The position numbers and the translations under genes are program-made. DNA of 6,706 nt, taken from Pseudomonadota bacterium (GTDB taxonomy: Bacteria; Pseudomonadota; Alphaproteobacteria; Rhizobiales; Hyphomicrobiaceae). The stretch lies in the NCBI GenBank assembly GCA_003242645.1, contig QGVC01000200.1, positions 1-6,706 of the forward strand, in the 5' to 3' direction. How positions within the stretch are numbered: the first letter of the stretch is position 1; each line of letters begins with the position of its first letter. Below the pieces are notes generated by a model. It saw only the letters and a program-made list of their open reading frames with translations, was not told where the DNA came from and did no database searches. This document shows positions 1-6,150 of the stretch, piece after piece.

Positions 1-2
1 GC

Positions 3-827
3 GTGAACGTCCCAGCACCCCCCGAAACCCGGTTACCCCCAAGCAGCCCATCTCTGGCGCAGTCGTTTCACGATGCGATGACCGGGTCGGCGCAGCCTCC
101 GCGCTCACTCGCGCCACCCTCTGCGCCACCGCCGCAGGCTCCTCAGCCCTCGTCGCGAGGTGCTGAAGGTGCGACGGCGCTTCAACAGTCCATCGCGCGC
201 ATTCATGAAGCGAGCAAAGCTCCTCCGTTGTCGCCGCCGGAGTACAGGGCGCTATTCGAGTTGCTGGCGCAGGAGATCAACACCAACGGCGTGCAAGGCG
301 CACAGACCGTTGCGAACGTGACCAACCGGGCGCGCGAGCTGGGGCTCGATATCCGCAGGGAGGATGTCCGTTTCGCATTGGACGTCGTTGGGGAGCCGGA
401 CCCCTGGTTCGAGCAGGGCGCGTCGGCAAACCTCTTTGCTGGTCGCTTCCGCAACTACGTTGTCGCCCGCTGCCGCAGCCACGGCCTCAATTTGACGCCG
501 GACGAAATCGATCTCATCGACGCTTGGTTCACCGGTGGCAGCTCCCCGACGCCAGCTGTCCGCCAGCCTGCGCAGGATCACGGTCAAGGCTATCCGCGGA
601 CCAGCAACGGGGATCAGCCGCCACCGCCCGCTACTCCCGACACCCGCGGAGGAGGTTGGTGGAGCTTCGGCGAGCGGCAATCGTCATCTGAGCCCCAAGG
701 CGGCTCGGATCATGGACCGAGCGCAAGTCAGCAGCGGGCCCCGTCGACCGCCCTGTCCGGAGGCGATGGCGACTATCTGGGTGGCGACGAATTTCCCCGC
801 ATCCTGAGAACTCGCCTGCGCGGATAA
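3..827 (+). CDS. Hypothetical protein with proline-rich arms and a compact core
   Basis: I do not recognise this protein and assign no function. From the first visible GTG it is 274 residues. Residues 1-55 are rich in Pro, Ser and Ala and probably disordered. Residues about 60-178 form a compact, mostly helical core with conserved-looking hydrophobic and charged positions (YRALFELLAQEI at 81-92, a segment around RELGLDIRREDVRFALDVVG at 111-130, and LTPDEIDLIDAWF at 164-176). The tail after 180 is again low complexity (Gln, Pro, Gly, Ser) with a GGGWW patch at 216-220 and an acidic GGDGDYLGGDEF stretch near the end. No signal peptide or membrane segment is visible. The GTG lies two bases from the window edge, so the true start may be upstream and the protein longer. 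The core spacing vaguely recalls a winged-helix fold, but that is only a guess. Reading-frame choice rests on length and the plausible core; the antisense frames here look like composition shadows. Confidence 0.7.
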   Translation: MNVPAPPETRLPPSSPSLAQSFHDAMTGSAQPPRSLAPPSAPPPQAPQPSSRGAEGATALQQSIARIHEASKAPPLSPPEYRALFELLAQEINTNGVQGAQTVANVTNRARELGLDIRREDVRFALDVVGEPDPWFEQGASANLFAGRFRNYVVARCRSHGLNLTPDEIDLIDAWFTGGSSPTPAVRQPAQDHGQGYPRTSNGDQPPPPATPDTRGGGWWSFGERQSSSEPQGGSDHGPSASQQRAPSTALSGGDGDYLGGDEFPRILRTRLRG

Positions 828-862
828 GGCGATATCGGGTGAGCATTGGTGTCGAATCGCTA

Positions 863-885
863 GAGGCTAGGCCACGCCTAGCCTC
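863..885. terminator. Perfect 10-bp hairpin between converging genes
   Basis: The arms GAGGCTAGGC (863-872) and GCCTAGCCTC (876-885) pair without mismatch around a 3-base loop (CAC). The hairpin sits in the 80-bp gap between the stop codons of the left-edge gene (827) and the HAD gene (908), where a two-way terminator would be expected. Neither side carries a run of T, so it is not a textbook intrinsic terminator. It may work as a transcript-end stabiliser or with Rho. The 3' arm can also pair elsewhere (see findings). Confidence 0.55.
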
Positions 886-907
886 CAAAGTTAGGCGTGT
901 GCTGTCG

Positions 908-1636
908 TTATCCTTTCGCGTTAACCGCGCTCTTGTGAGCCTCAACCATCTCGGCAAGGCTCGTAAACCGGAACTGCGTGGTCGGCATCGAATCCGGCTT
1001 CATGGTTGCGCCGAACCCTCCGACGGCATGCCGCCGATGAATCCAGCATGAGGTCAGGCCCATCTGATTTGCTGGCAGGTGGTCGTGGAAGAGGCTTTCG
1101 GCCGTGTGGAGGATTTGGCTCTTCTCCACCCCCAGCGTCTTGAGCTTCTCGAGCATGTACTCGAAATTCCGCAAGGACGGCTTGTACGAGCCGATATCCT
1201 CAGCCGTGTAGATGGCGTCGAACGTCACGCCGAGCCGCCTGTTGCTGAGCGCGAAGCTCGCGTTGTCGACGTTCGAGAGGATGACGAGCTTGTAGTGCTG
1301 CTTGAGGTATTGCAGCGCTTCCACCGTGTCGGGAAAAGCGGGCCAGTTTCCGATGGAGTTTCCGTAAGCCAGGCATTCATCCCAGGTGACGGACACGCCC
1401 CACTCTTCGGCCAGGCGCTTGTAGACGACAGCCAGAACATCGCAGTAGCGCTTCGTAGGCGTCCAAGCCTGCTGAGAGGACTCATGGCGCGCATGAGCCT
1501 CTAAAATTTCGTCGCGGGAAAGCGGGCGGCCCACTCGCTTCGTGAGCGGCTCGAGCGCCTCGACGATACCGGTTTCCCAGTCGATCAGTGTTCCGTAGCA
1601 GTCGAACGTGAGCGTCGTGAAATCTTGAAGATTCAT
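908..1636 (-). CDS. HAD-superfamily hydrolase, haloacid dehalogenase type II family
   Basis: This is a predicted cytoplasmic hydrolase of 242 residues, the usual length for the type II haloacid dehalogenase family, in which an aspartate attacks the substrate. Motif I is FDCYGTLID at 11-19 with D12 as the likely nucleophile; the Tyr two residues on is typical of this branch, where phosphatases have a second Asp. Motif II is LSNVD with S121 and N122, and motif III is SYKP with K152. The fourth region reads [10 protein letters not shown] (177-186), which differs from the SSNAWD-type segment of characterised L-2-haloacid dehalogenases, so the substrate is open. It could be a dehalogenase-like enzyme or another small-acid hydrolase. 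The cap domain is roughly residues 20-100. The ATG is preceded by GGAGAA (plus-strand positions 1642-1647) with a 5-base spacer, which supports this start. The gene stands alone, convergent with the gene to its left and divergent from rpmJ. Confidence 0.9.
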   Translation of the reverse strand: MNLQDFTTLTFDCYGTLIDWETGIVEALEPLTKRVGRPLSRDEILEAHARHESSQQAWTPTKRYCDVLAVVYKRLAEEWGVSVTWDECLAYGNSIGNWPAFPDTVEALQYLKQHYKLVILSNVDNASFALSNRRLGVTFDAIYTAEDIGSYKPSLRNFEYMLEKLKTLGVEKSQILHTAESLFHDHLPANQMGLTSCWIHRRHAVGGFGATMKPDSMPTTQFRFTSLAEMVEAHKSAVNAKG

Positions 1637-1662
1637 CTGTCTTCTCCGGCTTGGTGGCTGGC

Positions 1663-1691
1663 GTTATGAGCGACCGCTTTCGAGGGTGCAA
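1663..1691 (-). promoter_or_regulatory. Candidate sigma-70-type promoter for the HAD gene
   Basis: Read on the minus strand, TTGCAC (1691-1686) and CATAAC (1668-1663) are separated by exactly 17 bases. The -10 box matches the TATAAT consensus at 4 of 6 positions and the -35 box keeps TTG. Transcription would start near 1656, about 20 bases before the HAD ATG, leaving room for its GGAGAA ribosome-binding site. This is a pattern match only. Confidence 0.4.
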
Positions 1692-1706
1692 GACGCTTCT
1701 ACGATT

Positions 1707-1721
1707 GTTCTTTTCAAGAAC
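1707..1721. promoter_or_regulatory. 15-bp perfect palindrome, possible operator
   Basis: GTTCTTTTCAAGAAC has 6-bp arms (GTTCTT and AAGAAC) around TTC. It lies in the divergent HAD-rpmJ gap, 15 bp upstream of the candidate -35 box of the HAD promoter, with its centre near -58 relative to the inferred start site. That is a plausible site for a dimeric regulator. It resembles but does not match the direct repeat GTTC-N7-GTTC bound by alphaproteobacterial LexA, because the second half is GAAC. No regulator gene is next to it. Confidence 0.3.
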
Positions 1722-1811
1722 GCGGCCATTCGTGACTTGCGTATCGGCTGGTTTTGTGGTCCTAGTCTCCGCGCAATTCGCATTCCCATCCCATTAGGAA
1801 GAGAGGACCTG

Positions 1812-1839
1812 CGTGGCCTTGGAGGCCCGGAGGGCCACG
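1812..1839 (+). promoter_or_regulatory. Hairpin overlapping the rpmJ ribosome-binding region
   Basis: CGTGGCC (1812-1818) pairs perfectly with GGCCACG (1833-1839). The stem extends inward by a T-G wobble (1819-1832) and a T-A pair (1820-1831), giving nine pairs around a 10-base loop (GGAGGCCCGG, 1821-1830). The two purine-rich Shine-Dalgarno candidates before rpmJ are GGAGG in the loop (1821-1825) and GGAGGG spanning loop and 3' arm (1829-1834). The second is 13 bases before the ATG. Folding could therefore limit or shape translation of bL36. Confidence 0.4.
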
Positions 1840-1847
1840 GACGTGCC

Positions 1848-1973
1848 ATGAAAGTTAGAAACTCGCTGAAATCACTGCGCGCACGCCACCGCGAGAACCG
1901 CGTGGTCCGGCGGAGGGGCCGGGTCTACGTGATCAACAAGACGCAGCGGCGCTTCAAGGCTCGCCAGGGCTGA
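1848..1973 (+). CDS. rpmJ: 50S ribosomal protein bL36
   Basis: bL36 is a very small, strongly basic protein of the large ribosomal subunit that binds 23S rRNA. The 41-residue product begins [17 protein letters not shown] and ends RFKARQG, matching the alphaproteobacterial form over its whole length. It has none of the Cys/His zinc ligands of the classical CCCH-type bL36, so it is the zinc-free type (the class of E. coli YkgO). In alphaproteobacteria this is normally the housekeeping copy and not only a zinc-starvation paralogue. The ATG at 1848 is chosen from the conserved MKVRNS start; the frame is open further upstream, but that part has no family similarity. The gene is apart from other ribosomal protein genes, which is usual for rpmJ in this group. 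A hairpin precedes it and another follows it. Confidence 0.95.
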   Translation: MKVRNSLKSLRARHRENRVVRRRGRVYVINKTQRRFKARQG

Positions 1974-1991
1974 TTGGTTGCGCAGCCTTGA

Positions 1992-2009
1992 GGGGCTTTG
2001 ACGAGCCCC
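1992..2009 (+). terminator. Short GC-rich hairpin after rpmJ
   Basis: GGGGCT (1992-1997) pairs with AGCCCC (2004-2009) around TTGACG. It starts 19 bases after the rpmJ stop codon. No T run follows, so it is at best a weak or Rho-assisted terminator, or a 3'-end stabiliser. It also argues against starting the next gene at the TTG at 1998, which lies in its loop. Confidence 0.35.
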
Positions 2010-2021
2010 GATGCCGGACCT

Positions 2022-2732
2022 ATGTTTCCGTGCATGCGCAGCTCAACCTCTGATCGCCTCATTGCTCTTGCCGCAAGCGCCTGCCTTGCGGCGAGCTTCG
2101 TATTGGTGCCCGCGCCTTCCCAGGCGCAGCTGGGGGAAAGCCCTGAACGCGGGCTGGAGATGCCCGATGTTTCGCCCCCTGACCTGGAGGGCGAAGGCGA
2201 CGAAACCGCGCCTGAGCTGCGCGAGAAATTGCCCGACAGTGCCGTCGAGCGGGCAAAGATGCTCGATAACCTCTACGCCCTGTTGGCGACTGCGGAGGAC
2301 GAGCAGACGGCCGACAAGACCGCCAAGGCCATCATGAGGCTATGGGCCGTCTCGGGCAGCGACACGGTTACCGTGCTCATGGCCCGCGCGATCAAGGCCG
2401 TTAAGGAAAAGAATATGAAGCTGGCGCTCCGGATGCTGGATGAGGTGGTCCAGCAGGCGCCCGATTACGCGGAAGGCTGGAGCCAGCGCGGTCACTTGCT
2501 CTACCTCCAAGGCGACACCCACCGTGCGCTGGGCGATCTCCGGCGGGCGCTGGCGCTCGATCCAAACCATTTCCGGGCCTTGAGTGCGCTCGCGCACATT
2601 CTCCGCGAGTACGGCGCGAACCAGTCTGCGCTCGAGGCGTACCGCAAGCTCCTTGAGATTCACCCGTTCGCCGAAGGCGCGCAGAAGGCGGTCGAGGAGC
2701 TCGAGAGAGAGGTGCGCGGCCAAGGCATCTAG
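2022..2732 (+). CDS. Exported tetratricopeptide-repeat protein
   Basis: This is a predicted secreted or periplasmic protein of 236 residues that probably acts as a binding scaffold; no enzymatic motif is visible. The N-terminus is a signal peptide with the hydrophobic core LIALAASACLAASFVLV (residues 13-29) and a likely signal peptidase I site after SQA (33-35). A Pro/Glu-rich acidic linker follows (about 36-70). Helical repeats cover roughly 75-230, with clear TPR units around 150-183 (AEGWSQRGHLLYLQGD, then ALALDPNH) and 184-217 (FRALSALAHILREYG, then LLEIHPFAEGA). A less regular repeat around 115-148 precedes them. The start is uncertain. TTG at 1998 is in frame but lies in a hairpin loop with poor spacing to GAGGGG. 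ATG at 2022 and ATG at 2034 are both possible, and the one at 2034 gives a compact signal peptide; neither has a strong ribosome-binding site. It may be read through from rpmJ. It converges on pyruvate kinase. Confidence 0.85.
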   Translation: MFPCMRSSTSDRLIALAASACLAASFVLVPAPSQAQLGESPERGLEMPDVSPPDLEGEGDETAPELREKLPDSAVERAKMLDNLYALLATAEDEQTADKTAKAIMRLWAVSGSDTVTVLMARAIKAVKEKNMKLALRMLDEVVQQAPDYAEGWSQRGHLLYLQGDTHRALGDLRRALALDPNHFRALSALAHILREYGANQSALEAYRKLLEIHPFAEGAQKAVEELEREVRGQGI

Positions 2733-2790
2733 TATCCGTGCGCCGCTATTCGTGGCCGGCTTCGAAACTTCCAAAGCCAAGAAACGTACC

Positions 2791-2806
2791 CGGCTCGTTG
2801 GAGCCG
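2791..2806. terminator. Small hairpin between converging TPR and pyruvate kinase genes
   Basis: CGGCTC (2791-2796) and GAGCCG (2801-2806) form a 6-bp perfect stem with a GTTG loop. It sits two bases beyond the pyruvate kinase stop codon (2808-2810, minus strand) in the 75-bp gap between converging genes. On the minus strand a short T-containing stretch (TACGTTTCTT) follows a few bases later; on the plus strand there is none. It is more likely to serve the pyruvate kinase operon than the TPR gene. Confidence 0.4.
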
Positions 2807-2807
2807 A

Positions 2808-4253
2808 TCACCCCTGGTCAGCTAACGGCGCGCCATTCTCGTCTAGGTAGGCCATGCGGACCATGTTCGTCGTCCCGGGCGTGCCAAGCGGAACGCCGGC
2901 CGTGATGATGACGCCATCGCCCGCCCCTGCAAACTTTTCCTCGAACGCTATTCGGCAAGCCTTGCGAACCATGTCCGCGAGGTTAGCAGGGTCGCTCGTC
3001 AGCACCGAATGAATGCCCCACACCAGTGACAGCTTGCGCCCGGTCGCCAGCACGGGTGTCAGGCCGATGACCGGCAAACCCGGTCGCTCGCGGGCCACCC
3101 GGAGCGCTGTCGAGCCCGTCGCCGTGTAGCAGATGATGGCCGAGAGCTTCAGCGTCCTTGCAATCTTGTGAACGGCCGCAGCAATCGCATCGGCGCCCGT
3201 GGGTTGCGGCACCGTAGCCATAGCGTGCACCAAATCGTCGTAGCCGGGGTCGTTCTCCACCTCGATGGCGATGCGGTTCATCATCTGCACCGCCTCCAGG
3301 GGGAACTGCCCAACAGCAGACTCTGCCGAAAGCATGATGGCATCCGCGCCGTCGAACACAGCGGTCGCGACATCGGAGACCTCGGCGCGGGTGGGCACAG
3401 GCGAGGAGATCATGCTCTCCAGCATCTGAGTGGCCACAACCACCGGCTTGCCAGCAGCGCGAGCCTTCCGCGTGATTTGCTTCTGCAGCCCCGGCACCTT
3501 CTCTATGGGCATCTCGACGCCCAGGTCGCCTCGGGCCACCATGAACCCATCGGCATTCGCGATGATCTCGTCGAGATCAGCGATCGCCGAGGGTTTCTCG
3601 ATCTTGGCCATGATCGAGGCCGCTTGGCCGATCAGGCGGCGGGCAAGCACAAGGTCCTCACCCCTCTGCACGAAGGAAAGCGCAACCCAATCGACCCCAA
3701 GCCGCAGCACGAAATCGAGATCCGCGCGGTCCTTCTCCGTGATCGGGTTGATAGGCAGGATGCTGTCCGGCGTGGCGATGCCCTTGCGGCTTGCCAATGC
3801 CCCGCCCACCAAGACCTCGGCCGTGATCTCCCGCACGCTGCGGTCGACCACGCGCATTTTGAGCTTCCCGTCGTCCAGCAAGAGCGTGTGGCCTGGCTCG
3901 ACGGCCTCGAAAATTTGCGGATGGGGCAGAAAGACCCGCTCCGAGTTCCCAGGCTCCTCGTTGGTGTCGAACCGGAACAGCGAGCCCTCGCTGAGAAACG
4001 TTCGCCCGCCCTCGATCTCGCCAATCCGGAACTTCGGGCCTTGCAGGTCGCAGAGAATTCCGATCGGCCGCCTGAACTTCACCTCGGCATTTCGAACCGC
4101 CGCATGGAGCTTCCGCGCGACCTCGTGAGTCGAATGGCTCATGTTGATGCGGAAGACATCGACGCCTGCCGCAAACAGGCGCTCCAGCATGTCCGGATCT
4201 GACGAGGCAGGACCGAGCGTCGCGACGATCTTGACCCTGCGATTACGCTTCAT
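2808..4253 (-). CDS. pyk: Pyruvate kinase
   Basis: Pyruvate kinase converts phosphoenolpyruvate and ADP to pyruvate and ATP, the last step of glycolysis, in the cytoplasm. The product is 481 residues, a full-length bacterial enzyme. Seen in order: ATLGPAS (11-17), substrate-binding FRINMSH (34-40, R35), DLQGPK (69-74), the B domain (about 75-165), the signature IMAKIEKPSAI (214-224) with catalytic K217 and metal ligand E219, ARGDLG (240-245) with D243, and ATQMLESM (274-281) with T275. A complete C-terminal domain ends in GTPGTTNMVRMAYL. K74 falls where potassium-dependent enzymes carry Glu (muscle residue 117), so the enzyme is expected to be potassium-independent. The start at 4253 fits the family start MKRNRR and its ATG overlaps the TGA of the upstream DUF1036 gene (ATGA), pointing to translational coupling. 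A longer frame back to 4301 would only add residues inside DUF1036. It is the last gene of a three-gene unit. Confidence 0.97.
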   Translation of the reverse strand: MKRNRRVKIVATLGPASSDPDMLERLFAAGVDVFRINMSHSTHEVARKLHAAVRNAEVKFRRPIGILCDLQGPKFRIGEIEGGRTFLSEGSLFRFDTNEEPGNSERVFLPHPQIFEAVEPGHTLLLDDGKLKMRVVDRSVREITAEVLVGGALASRKGIATPDSILPINPITEKDRADLDFVLRLGVDWVALSFVQRGEDLVLARRLIGQAASIMAKIEKPSAIADLDEIIANADGFMVARGDLGVEMPIEKVPGLQKQITRKARAAGKPVVVATQMLESMISSPVPTRAEVSDVATAVFDGADAIMLSAESAVGQFPLEAVQMMNRIAIEVENDPGYDDLVHAMATVPQPTGADAIAAAVHKIARTLKLSAIICYTATGSTALRVARERPGLPVIGLTPVLATGRKLSLVWGIHSVLTSDPANLADMVRKACRIAFEEKFAGAGDGVIITAGVPLGTPGTTNMVRMAYLDENGAPLADQG

Positions 4254-4741
4254 TTGCGCTCTGCTCTCGAACTCTCGGGGTCGGAGAGGCGAATGGTCCA
4301 ATCCTTGGCGTCGCCTGTGTCCACTTCAAAGAAACCCGTCCGCCGGTACCCTCTCCGCTGACAATCGGTCACGTCCCTGATGGCGAACGACTTGTCGTGG
4401 GTGCACATGTAGTTCGTGCCGGACCATTCGCCACCACGATCGTAGTCAATCGCGTAAACGTAAATAAAGCGGCTCGGGACCGCACCCTTAAGCAGAACTT
4501 CGCACGTTTGCGCGCCGATGTTCCACCATCCTTCGGTGGCCCAACCCTTCTCGTCCTGGTAGCCGATTGCTATCCCGACTCGACTGTTCGAGGCATTACA
4601 AAGCTTGAGATCTGCGGCCGCAGGGTTGGCGGCAAGCAACGTAGCCGCCAAGCAGACGAGTGATCCTGTCAGGAGAGGTTGAGGACGTTCGAGTGCCCAC
4701 GAAGTCCAAGCTGGAACGCTCGCTTGTGTGTCCATTTTCAT
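4250..4741 (-). CDS. DUF1036 family secreted protein
   Basis: This is a 163-residue protein of the DUF1036 family, whose function is unknown. A signal peptide covers residues 1-43, with a hydrophobic stretch LLTGSLVCLAATLLAA (23-38) and a likely cleavage after AAA at 41-43, so the mature protein is predicted to be periplasmic. The DUF1036 domain fills the rest. Recognisable segments are LCNASNSRVGIAIGY (47-61), TEGWWNI (69-75), YVYAIDYDRGGEWSG (94-108) and RTGFFEVDTG (134-143). Four mature cysteines (48, 80, 113, 127) would suit two disulfides. The gene starts 45 bases after the glycerate kinase stop, in the same frame, and its TGA overlaps the pyruvate kinase ATG. No good Shine-Dalgarno sequence precedes the ATG at 4741 or the second ATG at 4735, so the exact start is less sure than the identity. 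Neighbourhood with pyruvate kinase is, as I recall, common in Rhizobiales. Confidence 0.9.
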   Translation of the reverse strand: MKMDTQASVPAWTSWALERPQPLLTGSLVCLAATLLAANPAAADLKLCNASNSRVGIAIGYQDEKGWATEGWWNIGAQTCEVLLKGAVPSRFIYVYAIDYDRGGEWSGTNYMCTHDKSFAIRDVTDCQRRGYRRTGFFEVDTGDAKDWTIRLSDPESSRAERK

Positions 4742-4786
4742 CGGGAAAGGTCGATATGTGGCATGCAGAAGAACGGAATTCCTTAA

Positions 4787-6100
4787 TCAGGGATCGATCA
4801 GGATGGCGCGAAAATCATTGACATTGGTCTGCGTGGGACCGCTGACGACGAGGTCGCCCAGCTCCCGAAAGTAAGTGGTCGAATCGTTGTTGGCCAGGAA
4901 GGTGGCGGCTTTGAGATTGCACGCTAAAGCGCGTGCTTGAGTGTCAGGCAGCACGATGGCCCCCGCCGGATCATCCGGATTTCCGGCACCACCATCGGCG
5001 CCGTCAGTGTCGGCGGCAAGCGCAGCGATGCCAGGAGTTCCCCCTAGGCTTTCCACGAGCGACAGCGCATATTCCTGGTTCGGCCCGCCGCTGCCACTGC
5101 CCCGGACGGTGACCGTAAGCTCACCGCCCGAGAGTATCGCAACCCGCTCTCCTTTGGCGAGCCACTCGCGAGCGAGCGCGGCGTGTTGCTCAGCGACCTC
5201 GCGGGCCTCACCCTCGAGCGCGTCGCCCAGGAGCTCGACCCGGTAACCGTTGGCGCGGGCAATCTCCGCAGCAGCCTCAAGCGAGGCCTTGGGTGCCGCA
5301 ACCAGCCTGTACTCGGAGTTGGCGAGCACATCCGCGCCGGGCTTCGGCGTTTCATTGTCCGGGTTCTGCAGTGCTGCACTGATCGAAGGAGGCGGCGAAA
5401 TCCCGTACCGGCTGAGCACTGTGCGGGCATCGGCAAGCGTTGTCGGGTCGCCCGTGGTTGGCCCGGAACCGATCGTTGCCGGATCATCACCCGGCACGTC
5501 TGAAATCGCCAGAGTGAGAAGGCGGGCAGGATAGGCGGCAGCGGCCAGCTTGCCGCCTTTGATGCGCGAGAGGTGCTTGCGCACACAGTTGAGCTCGTGG
5601 ATCCGCGCGCCGGACTTGAGCAACTCCTTGGTCAGCGCCTGCTTGGCTTCGAGGGTGATCCCTTCGGCTGGCGCTGCCCACAGGGCCGAAGCGCCTCCCG
5701 ACAGCAGCACGAGGACAATGTCGTTCGGCCCAGCCTCCTGCGCCAAGCTCAGTGCCCGTTCGGCAGCAGCTTGGCTGGCGGCATCCGGGACCGGGTGGCC
5801 CGCCTCGACCACCTCGATGAGATCGGTTGGAAGCCCGTAGCCGTGCCGGGTCGTCACGAAACCCGTTAATCGGTCGCTGAGCCCGCGCTCGCGATAGAAT
5901 TGCTCGGTTGCCACGGCCATGGCTGCGGACGCCTTGCCTGCTCCGAGCACGATTATGCGGCCATTCCCAGGGGGAGGCGTAGCGGGCAGATGCGGCGGCA
6001 GACATCGCGCGGGGTGAGCCCGTTGAACGGCCGCCTGGAACATTTCGAGCAGGATCCGGCGCTGAACCCCGGTGCTGTGCTGACGATCGTCTGTGTTCAC
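4787..6100 (-). CDS. gckA: Type-2 glycerate kinase (MOFRL family)
   Basis: This family (GckA, or TtuD where annotated as hydroxypyruvate reductase) phosphorylates D-glycerate to 2-phosphoglycerate with ATP. The product is 437 residues, a normal full length. The N-terminal DUF4147 part shows CLPPHLPA (33-40), VLGAGKASAAMA (51-62) with K56, GHPVPD (101-106), LLSGGASAL (132-140), NCVRKHLSRIKGGKL (171-185) and SDVPGDDPATIGSGPT (200-215). The C-terminal MOFRL part shows LSGGELTV (323-330), SGGPNQEYAL (337-346), DTDGADGGAG (364-373), NNDST (404-408) and GPTQTNVNDFRAIL (421-434). The start is GTG at 6100; the first internal ATG (residue 20) would cut into family sequence, and a GGGG lies about 6 bases upstream. 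It is the first gene of a unit with DUF1036 and pyruvate kinase. The product 2-phosphoglycerate reaches pyruvate kinase through enolase, so the pairing is functional. The older name hydroxypyruvate reductase fits these motifs less well. Confidence 0.92.
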   Translation of the reverse strand: MNTDDRQHSTGVQRRILLEMFQAAVQRAHPARCLPPHLPATPPPGNGRIIVLGAGKASAAMAVATEQFYRERGLSDRLTGFVTTRHGYGLPTDLIEVVEAGHPVPDAASQAAAERALSLAQEAGPNDIVLVLLSGGASALWAAPAEGITLEAKQALTKELLKSGARIHELNCVRKHLSRIKGGKLAAAAYPARLLTLAISDVPGDDPATIGSGPTTGDPTTLADARTVLSRYGISPPPSISAALQNPDNETPKPGADVLANSEYRLVAAPKASLEAAAEIARANGYRVELLGDALEGEAREVAEQHAALAREWLAKGERVAILSGGELTVTVRGSGSGGPNQEYALSLVESLGGTPGIAALAADTDGADGGAGNPDDPAGAIVLPDTQARALACNLKAATFLANNDSTTYFRELGDLVVSGPTQTNVNDFRAILIDP

Positions 6101-6150
6101 CGGTAACCCCGCGCTCGCTGCGTTTCCGCGTCACAATGCCGACCAGCGCT

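Larger units (their letters stand above)
1637..1847. other. Divergent intergenic region between the HAD gene and rpmJ
   Basis: This gap holds the HAD promoter candidate, the 15-bp palindrome and the rpmJ leader hairpin, which are listed separately. For rpmJ the best promoter candidate is weak: TTGCGT at 1737-1742 followed after 18 bases by CCTAGT at 1761-1766, which would give a leader of roughly 75 bases. An open frame runs from 1686 into rpmJ, but its first 54 codons look like chance and do not extend the bL36 family. Confidence 0.5.

Noticed and set aside
1079..1504. Plus-strand frame of 141 codons opposite the HAD gene
   Set aside because: It is antisense to a gene with clear HAD motifs; its composition and lack of a ribosome-binding site mark it as a shadow.
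1707..1721. SOS box of the alphaproteobacterial LexA type
   Set aside because: The alphaproteobacterial box is a direct repeat GTTC-N7-GTTC; here the second half is GAAC, and neither neighbour is a DNA-repair gene.
1686..1847. In-frame 54-codon extension upstream of rpmJ
   Set aside because: bL36 is a 41-residue protein with a conserved MKVRNS start; the extension has no family support and covers the leader hairpin.
3168..4202. Long open frame of 344 codons on the plus strand inside the pyruvate kinase gene
   Set aside because: It lies wholly antisense to a certain pyruvate kinase gene, has no recognisable domain, and is His/Arg/Asp-rich as expected of a GC-rich antisense shadow.
4254..4301. 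Longer pyruvate kinase starting at 4301
   Set aside because: The extra 16 residues overlap the DUF1036 gene and have no counterpart in the family, while ATG 4253 gives the standard start and an ATGA junction.
4643..4670. Possible lipobox around Cys30 of the DUF1036 protein
   Set aside because: The residue before Cys is Val, which lipoboxes do not accept, and a good signal peptidase I site (AAA, 41-43) follows.
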